From: Bordetella parapertussis
Lineage (GTDB): Bacteria > Pseudomonadota > Gammaproteobacteria > Burkholderiales > SG8-41
Direction: 5' to 3'
DNA: 45,314 nucleotides
Assembly: GCA_945864585.1 (NCBI GenBank)
Contig: CAMBCF010000032.1
Span: 1-45,314 of the forward strand
Numbering within the stretch: position 1 is the stretch's first letter; every line of letters begins with the position of its first letter. Below the pieces are notes generated by a model. The model saw only the letters and a program-made list of their open reading frames with translations, ran no database searches and was not told the origin of the DNA. The translations under genes and the position numbers were made by a program. Positions 7,733 through 17,499 of the stretch are shown here, in pieces.

Positions 7733-8548
7733 CTAGGTACCGTACCGTACCGGCGACTTCGCGTACTTTAACGCCGCCAGCGCACTGTAGCAGGCGAGCC
7801 AGGAGGTTTTCGGATTGTCCGGTGACGGCACGTTCTCGAACTTGATGCTGATGTTGCCGGTTTTGCCGCGCATTTCGATGTGATGGGTGTTGTCGGTTAG
7901 TGACGGATCCGCAATCACTTTCAACCTTGTGCGGTCAAAGCCGATGCCGGATAAACTCAGCACCGCAGCGATGTTCACATTCGCCGGAAAATGCGGCACG
8001 CCTTCGCGCGCCGTGCCATCAAACAACACCACCGCTTGTTGCAATCCATTCAAATCGATACCGAGACGTTCAACGTAGGGTATGCCTTTCCACGCCACCG
8101 GCGGCTTGGCCACAGAGATGGTGACGGAATCCATACCCGACAAGGTCGCGGCCTTTAGCGCGTCCAGCGCGCCGATGCCGCCCGACGGCACGTAGAGCAG
8201 CGCACCGGTGGCATGCGCGGCGCGCTCCAGCCGCGCGCGCAAGGCGTCATCGCACAACGCGCCACCCGACAGCACGATCAACGCAATCCCCCGATTGAGC
8301 AACGCTTCACCGAACTCGCGCACGGCTTCGTGCGAAGCGGCTTCTACCACCACTTCGGGCTGTTGCGCGAGCAGTTCCTCCAGCGTGGTGACGTAGGCGA
8401 TGCCATGCCCGAGCGCGAGCGGCTTGCCGCGCGACGCATCGCCGCGCCCGACCAGCGCAACCACTTGCGCTTCGTCCAGATCGCCGCGACGAATGTGTTC
8501 GATGAATAAGGTGGCGATGGTGCCGCCGCCGATGATGGCTACGCGCAT
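7733..8548 (-). CDS. nadX: Aspartate dehydrogenase (NadX-like)
   Basis: The 271-residue protein begins with a Rossmann motif MRVAIIGGGTIATLFIEHI and follows the L-aspartate dehydrogenase family: EVVVEAASHEAVREFGE, then LIVLSGGAL, the LYVPSGGIGALDALKAA segment near residue 120 and the DUF108-type C-terminal domain with FPANVNIAAVLSLSGIGFD, and an HHIEMRG segment with the family's conserved histidine region. Family members oxidise L-aspartate with NAD(P) to iminoaspartate, which can feed NAD synthesis or amine metabolism. It is convergent with the acyl-CoA dehydrogenase, with only 8 bases between the two stops. The gene symbol follows the family; the physiological substrate is inferred. Confidence 0.8.
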   Translation of the reverse strand: MRVAIIGGGTIATLFIEHIRRGDLDEAQVVALVGRGDASRGKPLALGHGIAYVTTLEELLAQQPEVVVEAASHEAVREFGEALLNRGIALIVLSGGALCDDALRARLERAAHATGALLYVPSGGIGALDALKAATLSGMDSVTISVAKPPVAWKGIPYVERLGIDLNGLQQAVVLFDGTAREGVPHFPANVNIAAVLSLSGIGFDRTRLKVIADPSLTDNTHHIEMRGKTGNISIKFENVPSPDNPKTSWLACYSALAALKYAKSPVRYGT

Positions 8549-8617
8549 TAGGTTTTCCCGGTGAAATTAGCGCGATTGTACTGCGATTGACGGCACCGGT
8601 AAGGTGGGCGGCGGGTC

Positions 8618-9466
8618 TCAGGGCCGGGCAGCTTGCGCTACCGGCGGCACCCACGGCTTGGGTTTTTCCGCGCGCTCATAAAGCGGCAGCGCTTCTTTCA
8701 GGTGCGCCTGAATTTCCTTGATGCGGTTCGGCCCCGACGGATGCGTGGACATCCATTGCGGTGGTGCGCCTTTGCTGGCGGCGCTCATTTTCTGCCACAG
8801 CGTGACGCCCGCACGCGGGTCATAGCCGGCGCGCGCGGCGATATCCATACCCACCAGATCAGCGTCGGTTTCGTCGCTGCGCGAATAAGTCAGCGACAGC
8901 AGGTTCGCGCCGGTATGGACCAGGCCGTCGTATTTGCCGCCGGTGGCTATCGACAAGCCCACTGCGCCGAGCTTGGTCAAGGCGTTTTTGCCCGCCTGCT
9001 CGCGCGCATGCTCGCGCAGCGCGTGCGCGATTTCGTGGCCCATTACCATCGCCACTTCGTCGTCGGTCAGTTTTAACGTGCGCAGTATGCCGGTGTAGAA
9101 CACGATTTTTCCACCGGGCATGCAAAATGCGTTGATCTGGTTGGAGCCGATGAGATTCACTTCCCAATGCCAATTCGCCGCGCGCGGATTGAAGCGTGTG
9201 GCGTACGGAATAATGCGCTTGGCAATTTCGCGCAGCCGCACCAGTTCCGGCGCATTATCGGGCGCCAGCGCTTTTTTCGCGGCCATTTGCTGCTTGAGTT
9301 CCGTGTATTGCAGCGCGGCCTGTTTCTCAAACCCTTCGGCGGGAACCAGATTGCGCAGCGCAGAAGACTTGCCGACCTTTACACCGTCGTCTTTCGGCTC
9401 ATCTTTGGCCAACGCGCCGCACGCTGCCGTCAGCAGCAGCAGGCATAACACGAGCTTGCTATTCAT
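8618..9466 (-). CDS. M48 family metalloprotease
   Basis: The 282-residue protein has a zinc-protease motif HEIAHALREH with His144, Glu145 and His148, and a third ligand Glu199 in DETDADLVG. Upstream is the family motif NAFCMPGGKIVFYTGIL. The N-terminus is a secretion signal with a possible lipobox at LTAAC (Cys16), so it is likely periplasmic and may be lipid-anchored. The nearest described relatives are the outer-membrane protease LoiP (YggG) and related periplasmic M48 enzymes, which take part in envelope quality control. Downstream is nadX in the same direction after 69 bases. No strong Shine-Dalgarno is seen before the ATG at 9466. Confidence 0.88.
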   Translation of the reverse strand: MNSKLVLCLLLLTAACGALAKDEPKDDGVKVGKSSALRNLVPAEGFEKQAALQYTELKQQMAAKKALAPDNAPELVRLREIAKRIIPYATRFNPRAANWHWEVNLIGSNQINAFCMPGGKIVFYTGILRTLKLTDDEVAMVMGHEIAHALREHAREQAGKNALTKLGAVGLSIATGGKYDGLVHTGANLLSLTYSRSDETDADLVGMDIAARAGYDPRAGVTLWQKMSAASKGAPPQWMSTHPSGPNRIKEIQAHLKEALPLYERAEKPKPWVPPVAQAARP

Positions 9467-9741
9467 CCGTTACCCACCCATGAACCTCCCCGCGCGGGCG
9501 GGGACTCGACGCTCCCGGCTTCGCCACCCTCGCTTCGCTCTCCCTCCGGGAGGGTTGGGGAGAGCGCAGCGAGGGGGCCGAAGGCGGGAAGAGACGCCAC
9601 GTTCATGGTCGCAATTCGCGACACACGTGCCGTGGCGTCTCTCCTGCCTGAAGATCAGATGCACACGTTAGCGCATATCGGGGCGGGATGACCCAGCCGC
9701 AATTGTTGAACGGAGGGTGATTTGTAACCTATTGTTATTAT
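9467..9741. repeat. Intergenic composite of two hairpins
   Basis: This 275-base gap holds no plausible gene but two strong inverted repeats. One runs roughly 9508-9589 and pairs CTTCGCC.CCCTCGCT.CGCTCTCCC with its imperfect complement GGGAGAGCGCAGCGAGGG...GAAGGCGG around the tight palindrome CCCTCCGGGAGGG. The other is 9591-9641, with outer arms GAGACGCCACG and CGTGGCGTCTC and inner arms GTCGC and GCGAC. The 18-base segment GAGAGCGCAGCGAGGGGG is shared with the MITE-like element at 4729-4930. It may be a repeat family member or a terminator region for the yqgE-like gene, whose stop is at 9742. Confidence 0.6.
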
Positions 9742-10341
9742 TCAAATTTTTTCATGCGCAGGCTGCAGCACTGCACGCTTTAACAGCGCCTCCCAGATTT
9801 TATCGGGATTTTTGTCGAAGATGGTTGCGCTGTCAGCAGGCAAAATGTACCAGCCCTGGCGCGCCAGTTCATTGCGCAGTTGACCCGGCGCCCAACCCGA
9901 ATAACCGGCGTAGGCACGCACTGCGCTAAGCGCTTTGGCATCGTCCAGCGCGCCGTTCACCCAATCCGCATCGCTCATCAGATACACATCCTGCAGCACG
10001 CGTAGCGCACGCGGCGGCGGCGTTTCAGTGCGCACCAGAAACAGCACACCTTGCTGCTGCACCGGGCCGCCGAAATGGAGCGGCTGCTGCTGTGCCGCGA
10101 GGTGCTGGTGTTTTGGAAAAATATCGCTCAGCGGCGTCTCGGTGCGGCGGTTGATGATCACGCCCAGCGGCCCCGTCCCCGCCAGCTGCGTGATCAAAAT
10201 GACGGTGCGATGGAACGTGGGTTCGGTCAGCGACGGTTGCGCCACCAGAAAAACGCCGTTGGCGATGACATCTTGTTCCTGCGCTTGCGCCGCGAACGGC
10301 GCGGCGAACAGCAGCGCGCCAGCAAAAAGGAAATGCTTCAC
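9742..10341 (-). CDS. YqgE/AlgH family protein with a signal peptide
   Basis: The protein follows the YqgE/AlgH family (DUF179), including GVFLVAQPSLTEPTFHRTVI, then GPLGVIINRRTETPLSDIFP and the FGGPVQQQGVLFLVR segment, and the GYSGWAPGQLRNELARQGW motif near the C-terminus. The family is structurally characterised but its molecular role is unclear; AlgH was linked to alginate regulation in Pseudomonas. I choose the GTG at 10341 (199 residues), because the protein then begins MKHFLFAGALLFAAPFAAQA, a clean Sec signal peptide. The longer start at 10362 adds seven residues. Typical YqgE proteins begin directly with the domain and have no signal. An exported form would be unusual. Confidence 0.85.
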   Translation of the reverse strand: MKHFLFAGALLFAAPFAAQAQEQDVIANGVFLVAQPSLTEPTFHRTVILITQLAGTGPLGVIINRRTETPLSDIFPKHQHLAAQQQPLHFGGPVQQQGVLFLVRTETPPPRALRVLQDVYLMSDADWVNGALDDAKALSAVRAYAGYSGWAPGQLRNELARQGWYILPADSATIFDKNPDKIWEALLKRAVLQPAHEKI

Positions 10342-10376
10342 TCGCAACGGGTGAAGCCGCACTGTGGTAAACGTCC

Positions 10377-11375
10377 CTAAGTCACCGTGCAGCCAGCCAC
10401 GGTGGCCTTCGGCAGTTCCACGGTTTCGACGATTTTCGCGCCGTTTTTCACCGCCGTCATTTCGGCGAGGATGGCGATGGCAATTTCCGGCGGCGTTTTG
10501 CTGCCGATTTTAAGGCCCACCGGACCGCGCAGGCGGGCGATTTCTCCCGCCGACAAATCAAATGCCGCCAGACGTTCGCGCCGCGCATCGTTGTTTTTTT
10601 TCGAGCCGATTGCACCCACATAAAACGCCGGGGACTTCAGCGCCTCGAGCAGCGCCATATCATCGAGCTTGGGGTCGTGCGTGAGTGTCACCACGGCGCT
10701 GTGGCCATCAAGATTGAGTTCAGTCACCACATCGTCGGGCATGCCGCGCTTGATTTCAGCGCCCGGAACATCCCAGCCCTCGGTGTATTCTTCGCGCGGA
10801 TCGCATACCACGACGTTGTAGTCGAGCGCCTGACCCATTTGTGCGAGGTACTTCGACAACTGTCCCGCGCCGATGATCAGCAGACGCCAGCGCGGACCGT
10901 GCACGGTGACGAAACTCTTTCCGTCAAACGTCAGCTGATCCGAATTAACCGCGGATTCTATAGTGGCGAGGCCGCTATCCATATCCAGCGTGCGCTTCAC
11001 CAGTTCGTGGCGCTCAACATGTGCCAGCAGTTTATCCAGTCCGCTTTCGGCCTTCAGCGGCTCCAGCACCAGTTCCAGCGTGCCGCCGCACGGCAAGCCA
11101 AAGCGCGTGGCTTCCTCGGCGGTGACGCCATATTGCGTGGTCGCGGGTTTGTCCTGCACCAGCTCGCGATTGCGCACACGCAAGATCATGTCGTCTTCGA
11201 CGCAGCCGCCGGACACCGAGCCCTCCACCATGCCGTCGTCGCGTATCGCCGTCAGCGCGCCGATAGGGCGCGGCGCCGAGCCCCAGGTTTTCACCACCGT
11301 CGCCATCACCACGCGATGTCCCGATTTCATCCACTCGCACGCTGATTTAAGTACCTGCAGGTCTACGCTGTCCAT
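10377..11375 (-). CDS. xdhC: XdhC/CoxI family protein (molybdenum hydroxylase maturation)
   Basis: The 332-residue protein has both parts of the family. The N-terminal XdhC/CoxI domain carries ATVVKTWGSAPRPIG and GSVSGGCVEDDM, and the LPCGGTLEL segment near residue 95. The C-terminal Rossmann domain carries RLLIIGAGQLSKYLAQM and VVCDPREEY, and then GAIGSKKN. XdhC binds the molybdenum cofactor, protects it and helps its sulfuration and insertion into xanthine-dehydrogenase-type enzymes. Such enzymes are encoded on the opposite strand starting at 14646, so this is a likely helper for one or both. It is part of a minus-strand run behind two Bug genes and a hydroxyacid dehydrogenase. Confidence 0.9.
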   Translation of the reverse strand: MDSVDLQVLKSACEWMKSGHRVVMATVVKTWGSAPRPIGALTAIRDDGMVEGSVSGGCVEDDMILRVRNRELVQDKPATTQYGVTAEEATRFGLPCGGTLELVLEPLKAESGLDKLLAHVERHELVKRTLDMDSGLATIESAVNSDQLTFDGKSFVTVHGPRWRLLIIGAGQLSKYLAQMGQALDYNVVVCDPREEYTEGWDVPGAEIKRGMPDDVVTELNLDGHSAVVTLTHDPKLDDMALLEALKSPAFYVGAIGSKKNNDARRERLAAFDLSAGEIARLRGPVGLKIGSKTPPEIAIAILAEMTAVKNGAKIVETVELPKATVAGCTVT

Positions 11376-11464
11376 AAAATTTCCTTTAAAAACAATTAGC
11401 TATATCAATAACTGAGTCCCTAGATTACGTCAGGCTAGCTGCGGGGTCAAGCGTCGCGCGCAGA

Positions 11465-12442
11465 TCAATGTCCGATCACTTTTTTCCATTTCTCGTAGTC
11501 GGCTTTGATGATGGCCGCGAACGCCTGCGGCGTGCTCGGCGCCGGATTCAAGCCCTGACTGCGCGCAACACGAACCACCTCGGGATCAGCAAGTGCGGCG
11601 TGCAATTCCTTGTTCAGCCGGCTCACTATCGCAGACGGCGTACCCGCAGGCACCATCACGCCGAACCAGAACGACGCATCATAGTTCTTCACGCCCGCTT
11701 CCTGCATCGACGGCACATCAGGCAAACTGGGATCGCGCTGCGCACTGGTCACTGCGAGCACCCGCAGCCGGCTGCGCATGGTACCCGCGCCCAGCGTACT
11801 CACAAATGCCGCGGGCGTCTCGCCGCCGATTATCGCAGTAATAAGTTCGCCGCCACCCTTATAGGGAATATGGCTCAGCACTACACCCGTCAGGTTTTGC
11901 AGCATCTGCCCCGACAGGTTCCCGGCCGAGCCTACGCCCTGCGAACCATATTGCAATTGCCCCTGCCTGTCTTTCGCCAGTGTGAGAAATTGCGCCATCG
12001 TGGTCACCGGCGAATCCTGGCGCATGATCAGGGCATTGCAAAATGTAAAGGTGCGTCCCACCGGGTTGAACGCGGTATCGGGGTCGTACTGCAGATTTTT
12101 TTCGAGAATGCGATTGATGGTAAGCGCGCCGGGGCTGGACCACAGTAAGGTGTAGCCGTCTGCGGGCGCGCGCGCAGCGATTTGCGTCGCTACACTACCG
12201 CCGGCGCCGCCGCGGTTCTCAATCACAAACGTAGTGCCCAGCGCCTCGCCCATGCGCGCTGCGATCAGGCGCGAGGAAGCATCCGCGTTACCGCCCGGCG
12301 GGAAGCCGACGATCAGACGTATCGGCTTGCGCGGATACGGTTGCAGCGGCTGCGCCACCGCTGCCGCACAGGCGCTTGCGAGCACCGCAGCACCGATAAT
12401 GCGCGTCATACATAAACTATTGTTTGGATGCATTTTCTTCAC
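11465..12442 (-). CDS. Bug/TctC family substrate-binding protein
   Basis: The protein has a signal peptide (MTRIIGAAVLASACAAAVAQ) and the mature family start YPRKPIRLIVGFPPGGNADASSR. Further family segments are FVIENRGGAGGSV, APADGYTL, LQYGSQGVGSAGN, HIPYKGGG and the C-terminal IIKADYEKWKKVI. The frame starts with GTG at 12442, 2 bases behind the stop of the hydroxyacid dehydrogenase; the internal ATG codons at residues 4 and 12 are alternatives, the last giving the most typical signal peptide. The tight spacing suggests one transcript with the dehydrogenase, so the ligand may be a 2-hydroxy- or 2-oxo acid. That link is inference. Confidence 0.88.
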   Translation of the reverse strand: MKKMHPNNSLCMTRIIGAAVLASACAAAVAQPLQPYPRKPIRLIVGFPPGGNADASSRLIAARMGEALGTTFVIENRGGAGGSVATQIAARAPADGYTLLWSSPGALTINRILEKNLQYDPDTAFNPVGRTFTFCNALIMRQDSPVTTMAQFLTLAKDRQGQLQYGSQGVGSAGNLSGQMLQNLTGVVLSHIPYKGGGELITAIIGGETPAAFVSTLGAGTMRSRLRVLAVTSAQRDPSLPDVPSMQEAGVKNYDASFWFGVMVPAGTPSAIVSRLNKELHAALADPEVVRVARSQGLNPAPSTPQAFAAIIKADYEKWKKVIGH

Positions 12443-12444
12443 AC

Positions 12445-13431
12445 TTAAATCGCCTGCACGGTACTCGCGTTGCGTTCAGCCGTCAGCAACCGTATCAGCT
12501 TGCCTTTGAGAAACGCGCTGATGTTTTCCACCACATCGGCGTAGGCCACCTGAAAAAATTCCTGCACATTGTGTCCCTGATGCGGCGTCAGCACCACGTT
12601 GGGCAACGAGCGCAAAGGGCTGTCATCCGGCAACGGCTCCTGCGAAAAGACATCCAGTCCGGCCCCGGCGATACGGCCTTCGCGCAATGCAGCGATCAGT
12701 GCGCTTTCGTCAATGATGGGACCGCGCGCGGCGTTGACCAATATCGCAGAAGATTTCATCAGCGCCAATTCGCGCGCACCGACCAGTCCGCGGGAACGTT
12801 CACCCAACACCAGATGCACTGACAGCACGTCGGCGGTCCTGAACAATTCATCTTTTTCCACACGCCGCACATCGTGCTGCGCCGCAAATTCCGCGGTGAG
12901 ATTCTGGCTCCACGCGATAACCTCCATGCCGAACGCCTTCGCCACAGGCACCATGTAGCGCCCCTGCCGTCCCAACCCCAGCAAGCCCAGCGTGCGCCCG
13001 GCCAGCACGAAGCCGGCGGTGTTCTGCCAGCCGCCCTGGCGCATGCGGTTCGCTTCAAAAGGAATATGACGCGCCACGGCAAGCATCAACCCCCACGTCA
13101 GTTCGCAGGTGGCTTTGCGATAGGTGCCGCGCAATTCGGTAAACGACACTACGATGCCGCGCTCACTGGCGGCCGCGACATCCAGCGTGCGATTGTAAAG
13201 GCCGGTAACCGCGATCATTTTCAAATTCGGCAACTGCGCAATCAACTCACGCGAAATCGGCATACGCTCGCGCAAGGTGCAGATGATGTCGAACGGCGCC
13301 AGCGTGCGCGCAGCGTCCGCTGCTGCAATGGCGCGGTCGAACACGGTGATGTCGCAGGTTTTGGCAATGTTCGACCAATCGGCGGAGACCAGAGCACGGC
13401 GCAGATAGTCGTTGAGTATGGCGATTTTCAT
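12445..13431 (-). CDS. D-2-hydroxyacid dehydrogenase
   Basis: The 328-residue protein belongs to the D-isomer-specific 2-hydroxyacid dehydrogenase family, which interconverts 2-hydroxy and 2-oxo acids with NAD(P) in the cytoplasm. The nucleotide-binding segment is RTLGLLGLGRQGRYMV. The active-site Arg lies in LVNAARGPIIDESALIAAL, the Glu follows in the same domain, and the catalytic His is in VVLTPHQGHN. ATG at 13431 starts MKIAILNDYLRRAL, a normal N-terminus; a longer frame from 13461 adds ten unlikely residues. It lies between two Bug genes in the same direction. The substrate is unknown; a closer match to glycerate, phosphoglycerate or lactate enzymes cannot be decided by eye. Confidence 0.88.
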   Translation of the reverse strand: MKIAILNDYLRRALVSADWSNIAKTCDITVFDRAIAAADAARTLAPFDIICTLRERMPISRELIAQLPNLKMIAVTGLYNRTLDVAAASERGIVVSFTELRGTYRKATCELTWGLMLAVARHIPFEANRMRQGGWQNTAGFVLAGRTLGLLGLGRQGRYMVPVAKAFGMEVIAWSQNLTAEFAAQHDVRRVEKDELFRTADVLSVHLVLGERSRGLVGARELALMKSSAILVNAARGPIIDESALIAALREGRIAGAGLDVFSQEPLPDDSPLRSLPNVVLTPHQGHNVQEFFQVAYADVVENISAFLKGKLIRLLTAERNASTVQAI

Positions 13432-13500
13432 AATGTAATTATGACACGGCAGGCGTTCCAACCATGGCGCTGCTGGTGCTGCAACCCGCGTGCGCTACGA

Positions 13501-14451
13501 CTACTGAGGTTTGATTCCCGCCTTGCGCGTGATCTCACCCCACTTGGCGATTTCCTTACGGATATGCGCACGGAATTGCTCGGGCGTGCCGCCTACCGGT
13601 TCCAGTCCCAGCGCTGCGTATTTCTCCATGGTCGCCGGCGTCTTGAGCGCCTTGTTCATCACGGTGTTTAAGCGCGTGACCACGGCTGGAGACAACCCGG
13701 CTGGTCCGATAATTCCGCCCCACGCAACCACTTCATAGCCCGGCAGTCCTGATTCCGACAATGTCGGCAGTTCGGGAAATGCCGGCAAACGCTTCGCGCC
13801 GGTCACGGCCAAACCGCGTATGCGCCCGCTTTTGATGTACTGATCGAGTGCCGCGCTGCCATTAAACGTCATGTGCACCTGACCCAATGCCATGGCGGGA
13901 ATAACCTGTGCGCCGAGGAATGAAACTGCGCGTATATTGGTTCCCGCCATCTGATTAAAAAGTTGCCCGCTCAGATACTGCGTCGAACCCACCGTCGCGC
14001 CTCCGTACACCAGCTTGCCTGGATTCTTCCTGGCGTAATCAATGAGTTCGCTTACCGACTTCACCGGCAACGACATTGCAAGCGCGAGAATATTGTAGGA
14101 ATCGGCGATTTGGCCGATGGGCTGGAAGTCGCGGGTGGGATCGTACGTCAGCTTGGCGTAAACGCCGGGCGCGATGGCCAGCGAGGCAATATTGCCATAA
14201 CCGACGGTATAGCCGTCCGCCGTGGCGCGGGCGATCAGCGGCATGCCGAGTGTGCCGCCTGCGCCACCACGGTTGTCCACCACAAACTGCTGGCCGAGCA
14301 GCGTTGCCATCTCCGCCGTGATGAGACGCGAGTTAATATCCGGAGCGCTGCCGGCCACCGCGGCCACGATAAAGCGAATTGGGCGTTCTGGATATGCGGC
14401 AACCGCGCTGTGGGCAATTACGAATAAAAACACAGTGCACAAGCATCGCAT
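13501..14451 (-). CDS. Bug/TctC family substrate-binding protein
   Basis: With the ATG at 14451 the protein has 316 residues, a signal peptide ([18 protein letters not shown]) and the family start [23 protein letters not shown]. The usual PPGGG is replaced by AVAGSAP, a known kind of variation in the ligand loop. Other matches are [25 protein letters not shown] and [10 protein letters not shown]. The C-terminus is [20 protein letters not shown]. The start is supported by GGGAGAG about 6 bases upstream; the longer frame from 14562 would run into the promoter region of the divergent coxS gene. It is the first gene of the minus-strand run that ends with the YqgE-like gene. Confidence 0.87.
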   Translation of the reverse strand: MRCLCTVFLFVIAHSAVAAYPERPIRFIVAAVAGSAPDINSRLITAEMATLLGQQFVVDNRGGAGGTLGMPLIARATADGYTVGYGNIASLAIAPGVYAKLTYDPTRDFQPIGQIADSYNILALAMSLPVKSVSELIDYARKNPGKLVYGGATVGSTQYLSGQLFNQMAGTNIRAVSFLGAQVIPAMALGQVHMTFNGSAALDQYIKSGRIRGLAVTGAKRLPAFPELPTLSESGLPGYEVVAWGGIIGPAGLSPAVVTRLNTVMNKALKTPATMEKYAALGLEPVGGTPEQFRAHIRKEIAKWGEITRKAGIKPQ

Positions 14452-14645
14452 CACTACTCTCCCTTTCCTGCACCAAACGCGGCCCTGGAGGAAGCGCATT
14501 GCAGGGCATTCTTTGCGCCAATCTTCAAAATTTGAATTACGCGAGTATATTGCACCCGGCACGCACCTGCGATAGCATGAGTCACACTCGATTCAATTTC
14601 ACATCCGCCTCGTGCATCGCCCTACCTCAGCTTCCGGGAGCCGCT

Positions 14646-15119
14646 ATGACCCTTTCAGTTTCTTTAACCATCAACGGCAAGCCGGTCACGGAGAACGTTG
14701 ACCCGCGCACGCTGCTCGCGCAACTGCTGCGCGAAAACCTGCATCTGACCGGCACCCACATCGGCTGCGACACCGGCCAATGCGGCGCCTGCACCGTGCA
14801 TCTGGATGGCCGCGCGGTGAAGGCGTGCAATATTCTGGCGGCGCAAGCACAAGGGGCGCGCGTCACCACCATCGAAGGCATCAGCGGGGCCCATGGTGAA
14901 TTGCACCCGATGCAGGCGGCGTTTCGCGAGCATCACGGCCTGCAATGCGGTTTTTGCACACCCGGCATGGTGATGAGTGCCATCGAATTGGTGCAGAAGC
15001 ACCCTAATCCCAGCGAAGATACGGTGCGCGCCGAGCTTGAAGGCAATCTGTGCCGCTGCACCGGTTATCACAATATTGTCAAAGCAGTTATCGCCGGTGC
15101 CGCCGGCATGAAAGGCTGA
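14646..15119 (+). CDS. Molybdenum hydroxylase [2Fe-2S] subunit (CoxS-like)
   Basis: The 157-residue protein is the small iron-sulfur subunit of a xanthine-dehydrogenase-type enzyme. The plant-ferredoxin-type cluster is bound by Cys41, Cys46, Cys49 and Cys61 ([10 protein letters not shown] and the following Cys). The second cluster is bound by Cys101, Cys104, Cys136 and Cys138 (QCGFCTPGM and [10 protein letters not shown]). It passes electrons from the Mo site to FAD. The ATG at 14646 is chosen because CGGGAG stands about 6 bases before it; the frame is open far upstream. The gene is 4 bases ahead of the large subunit. The order S-L-M matches form II CODH-like operons, and not the M-S-L order of true CO dehydrogenase. 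Confidence 0.93.
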   Translation: MTLSVSLTINGKPVTENVDPRTLLAQLLRENLHLTGTHIGCDTGQCGACTVHLDGRAVKACNILAAQAQGARVTTIEGISGAHGELHPMQAAFREHHGLQCGFCTPGMVMSAIELVQKHPNPSEDTVRAELEGNLCRCTGYHNIVKAVIAGAAGMKG

Positions 15120-15123
15120 CATC

Positions 15124-17490
15124 ATGAATGCTCCCTATATCGGCCAAAGCGTCAAGCGCAAGGAAGACCAACGCTTTCTCACCGGCGATGGCACCTACAC
15201 CGACGATGTGGCAGTTGCGGGCCAGACGCATGCGTACTTTCTGCGTTCGCCGCATGCGCACGCCGCAATTCGCGGCATCGATGTGAGCAAAGCCAATGCC
15301 GCGCCCGGCGTGGTCGCAATCTTCACCGGAGATGACCTTGCCGCTGCAAAAATCGGCAGCCTGCCCTGCGGCTGGCTGATTACCGACGTCAACGGTCAGC
15401 CGATGAAAGAGCCGCCGCATCCACCACTGGCGCAAGGCAAAGTGCGCTACGTCGGCGATCAGGTTGCGGTGGTTATCGCCGAGACGCTCAATCAGGCGAA
15501 AGACGCTGCCGAGTTGATCGAAGTCGATTATGAAGTGTTGCCCGCTGTCGTTGGCGCAGGCGATGCACGCAAACCGGGTGTGGCGGTGGTACACGATAAC
15601 GCGCCCGACAACACCTGCTATGTATGGTCTATCGGCGTGCAGGACACAGTGAACAAGGCGTTCGCTTCAGCCAAACACGTGACCACGCTAGCGTTTGCCA
15701 ACAACCGCCTGATCCCCAACGCCATCGAACCGCGCGCGGCACTGGCGCAGTATGCACGCGGCGACGATTCTTATACGCTGCATGTCGCCAGCCAGAATCC
15801 GCATGTGGAGCGCCTGTTGATGACGGCTTTTGTGCTGGGGTTGCCCGAACACAAGGTGCGTGTGATCGCGCCCGATGTCGGCGGCGGCTTTGGTTCCAAA
15901 ATTTATTTGTATGCCGAGGAAACGGTCATTACCTGGGCGTCCAAGCGTGTGAATCGCCCGATCAAATGGACTTGTGAGCGCTCCGATTCGTTCCTCACCG
16001 ACGCGCATGGCCGCGATCATGTTACCAAGGCTGAACTGGCGCTCGACAAGAACGGCAAGTTTCTCGCCATGCGCGTGCATACCACGGCCAACATGGGCGC
16101 CTATCTGTCCACTTTCGCATCCTGCATACCGACGATACTTTACGCCACGCTGCTGGCGGGCCAGTACACCACACCGGCGATTTACTGCGAAGTTACGGCG
16201 GTGTTCACCAACACCGCGCCGGTGGACGCCTATCGCGGCGCCGGGCGGCCTGAAGCCACCTACGTCGTCGAACGCCTGGTGGAAACTGCTGCGCGTGAAA
16301 TGGGTATCGCGCCGGCTGAGCTACGGCGACGCAACTTCATCACGCAATTTCCCTATCAGACACCGGTGGCCTTGTGTTACGACACCGGCAACTACGACGC
16401 CACACTCACCGAGGCCATGAAGCTCGCAGATGTGGCCGGATTCGAATCACGGCGTAAACAAGCAGCTGATCGCGGCAGGCTGCGCGGCTTGGGCTATTCA
16501 ACCTACATCGAGGCCTGCGGACTCGCGCCCTCCAACATCGCGGGGTCGCTGGGCGCGCGCGCGGGCTTGTTCGAGGTTGGGGAAATTCGTTTTCATCCGA
16601 CCGGCTCAGTCACGGTATTCACCGGCTCGCACAGTCACGGGCAAGGTCACGAAACGACTTTCGCCCAGGTGGTCGCCGATAAACTCGGCATCCCGCTTGA
16701 AAACGTCGACGTGGTTCACGGCGACACCGGGCGCATTCCCTATGGCATGGGCACTTACGGCTCGCGCTCGATTGCGGTCGGCGGCTCGGCCATCATGAGA
16801 GCGCTCGATAAAATTATCGCCAAGGGCAAGAAAATCGCCGCGCATCTGTTGGAATCGACCGACAACGATATCGAGTTTAAGGATGGGGTATTCACCGTGA
16901 TTGGCAGCGACCGCAAAAAGACTATCGCGGAAGTTGCTTTCGCCGCTTACGTGCCGCACAACTATCCGCTGGACAAACTCGAACCGGGACTGAATGAGAC
17001 GGCGTTTTACGACCCCACGAACTTTACCTATCCCGCCGGCAGCCACATCTGCGAAGTGGAAATCGACCCGCAGACCGGCGCCACCCGCATCGTCAATTTC
17101 ACCGCGGTGGATGATTTCGGCAATGTGATCAACCCGATGATTGTCGAAGGCCAGGTGCATGGCGGCCTCGCGCAGGGCATCGGGCAGGCGCTGCTCGAAG
17201 GCTGCATTTACGACCCGCAAAGCGGTCAGTTGCTCACCGGCAGTTACATGGATTACGCCCTGCCCCGCGCCGACGATTTGCCTTCGTTCACGGTCAGCAC
17301 AAAGGTCACGCCCTGCACCCACAATCCGCTGGGGGTAAAAGGTTGCGGCGAAGCCGGCGCGATTGGCGCACCTGCTGCGGTGATAAACGCCATCACCGAT
17401 GCCTTGAGTGTAAAAGACATAGCGATGCCGGCAACCGCCGAAACCGTTTGGCGGGCTTTCAATACCAAGGGTAAGAAGACTAAATCATAA
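15124..17490 (+). CDS. Molybdenum hydroxylase large subunit (form II CoxL-like)
   Basis: The 788-residue protein carries the Mo-pyranopterin cofactor. It starts with [22 protein letters not shown] as in the aerobic CO dehydrogenase family. The cofactor segment VGGGFGSK lies near residue 257. The active-site loop is AYRGAGR (369-375). Form I CO dehydrogenase instead has AYRCSFR, whose Cys binds the copper ion. The catalytic Glu is Glu743 in GCGEAGAIG. The lack of the Cys loop argues against CO as substrate; form II enzymes have uncertain substrates, perhaps aromatic or heterocyclic compounds. The start follows the small subunit stop by 4 bases. Confidence 0.92.
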   Translation: MNAPYIGQSVKRKEDQRFLTGDGTYTDDVAVAGQTHAYFLRSPHAHAAIRGIDVSKANAAPGVVAIFTGDDLAAAKIGSLPCGWLITDVNGQPMKEPPHPPLAQGKVRYVGDQVAVVIAETLNQAKDAAELIEVDYEVLPAVVGAGDARKPGVAVVHDNAPDNTCYVWSIGVQDTVNKAFASAKHVTTLAFANNRLIPNAIEPRAALAQYARGDDSYTLHVASQNPHVERLLMTAFVLGLPEHKVRVIAPDVGGGFGSKIYLYAEETVITWASKRVNRPIKWTCERSDSFLTDAHGRDHVTKAELALDKNGKFLAMRVHTTANMGAYLSTFASCIPTILYATLLAGQYTTPAIYCEVTAVFTNTAPVDAYRGAGRPEATYVVERLVETAAREMGIAPAELRRRNFITQFPYQTPVALCYDTGNYDATLTEAMKLADVAGFESRRKQAADRGRLRGLGYSTYIEACGLAPSNIAGSLGARAGLFEVGEIRFHPTGSVTVFTGSHSHGQGHETTFAQVVADKLGIPLENVDVVHGDTGRIPYGMGTYGSRSIAVGGSAIMRALDKIIAKGKKIAAHLLESTDNDIEFKDGVFTVIGSDRKKTIAEVAFAAYVPHNYPLDKLEPGLNETAFYDPTNFTYPAGSHICEVEIDPQTGATRIVNFTAVDDFGNVINPMIVEGQVHGGLAQGIGQALLEGCIYDPQSGQLLTGSYMDYALPRADDLPSFTVSTKVTPCTHNPLGVKGCGEAGAIGAPAAVINAITDALSVKDIAMPATAETVWRAFNTKGKKTKS

Positions 17491-17499
17491 CGACTCTCA

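Noticed and set aside
9467-9741. Palindromes as a CRISPR array
   Set aside because: There are no regularly spaced direct repeats and no cas genes.
15124-17490. Assignment of the CoxL-like protein to true CO dehydrogenase
   Set aside because: The active-site loop is AYRGAGR rather than AYRCSFR, and the gene order is S-L-M, so CO as substrate is unlikely.
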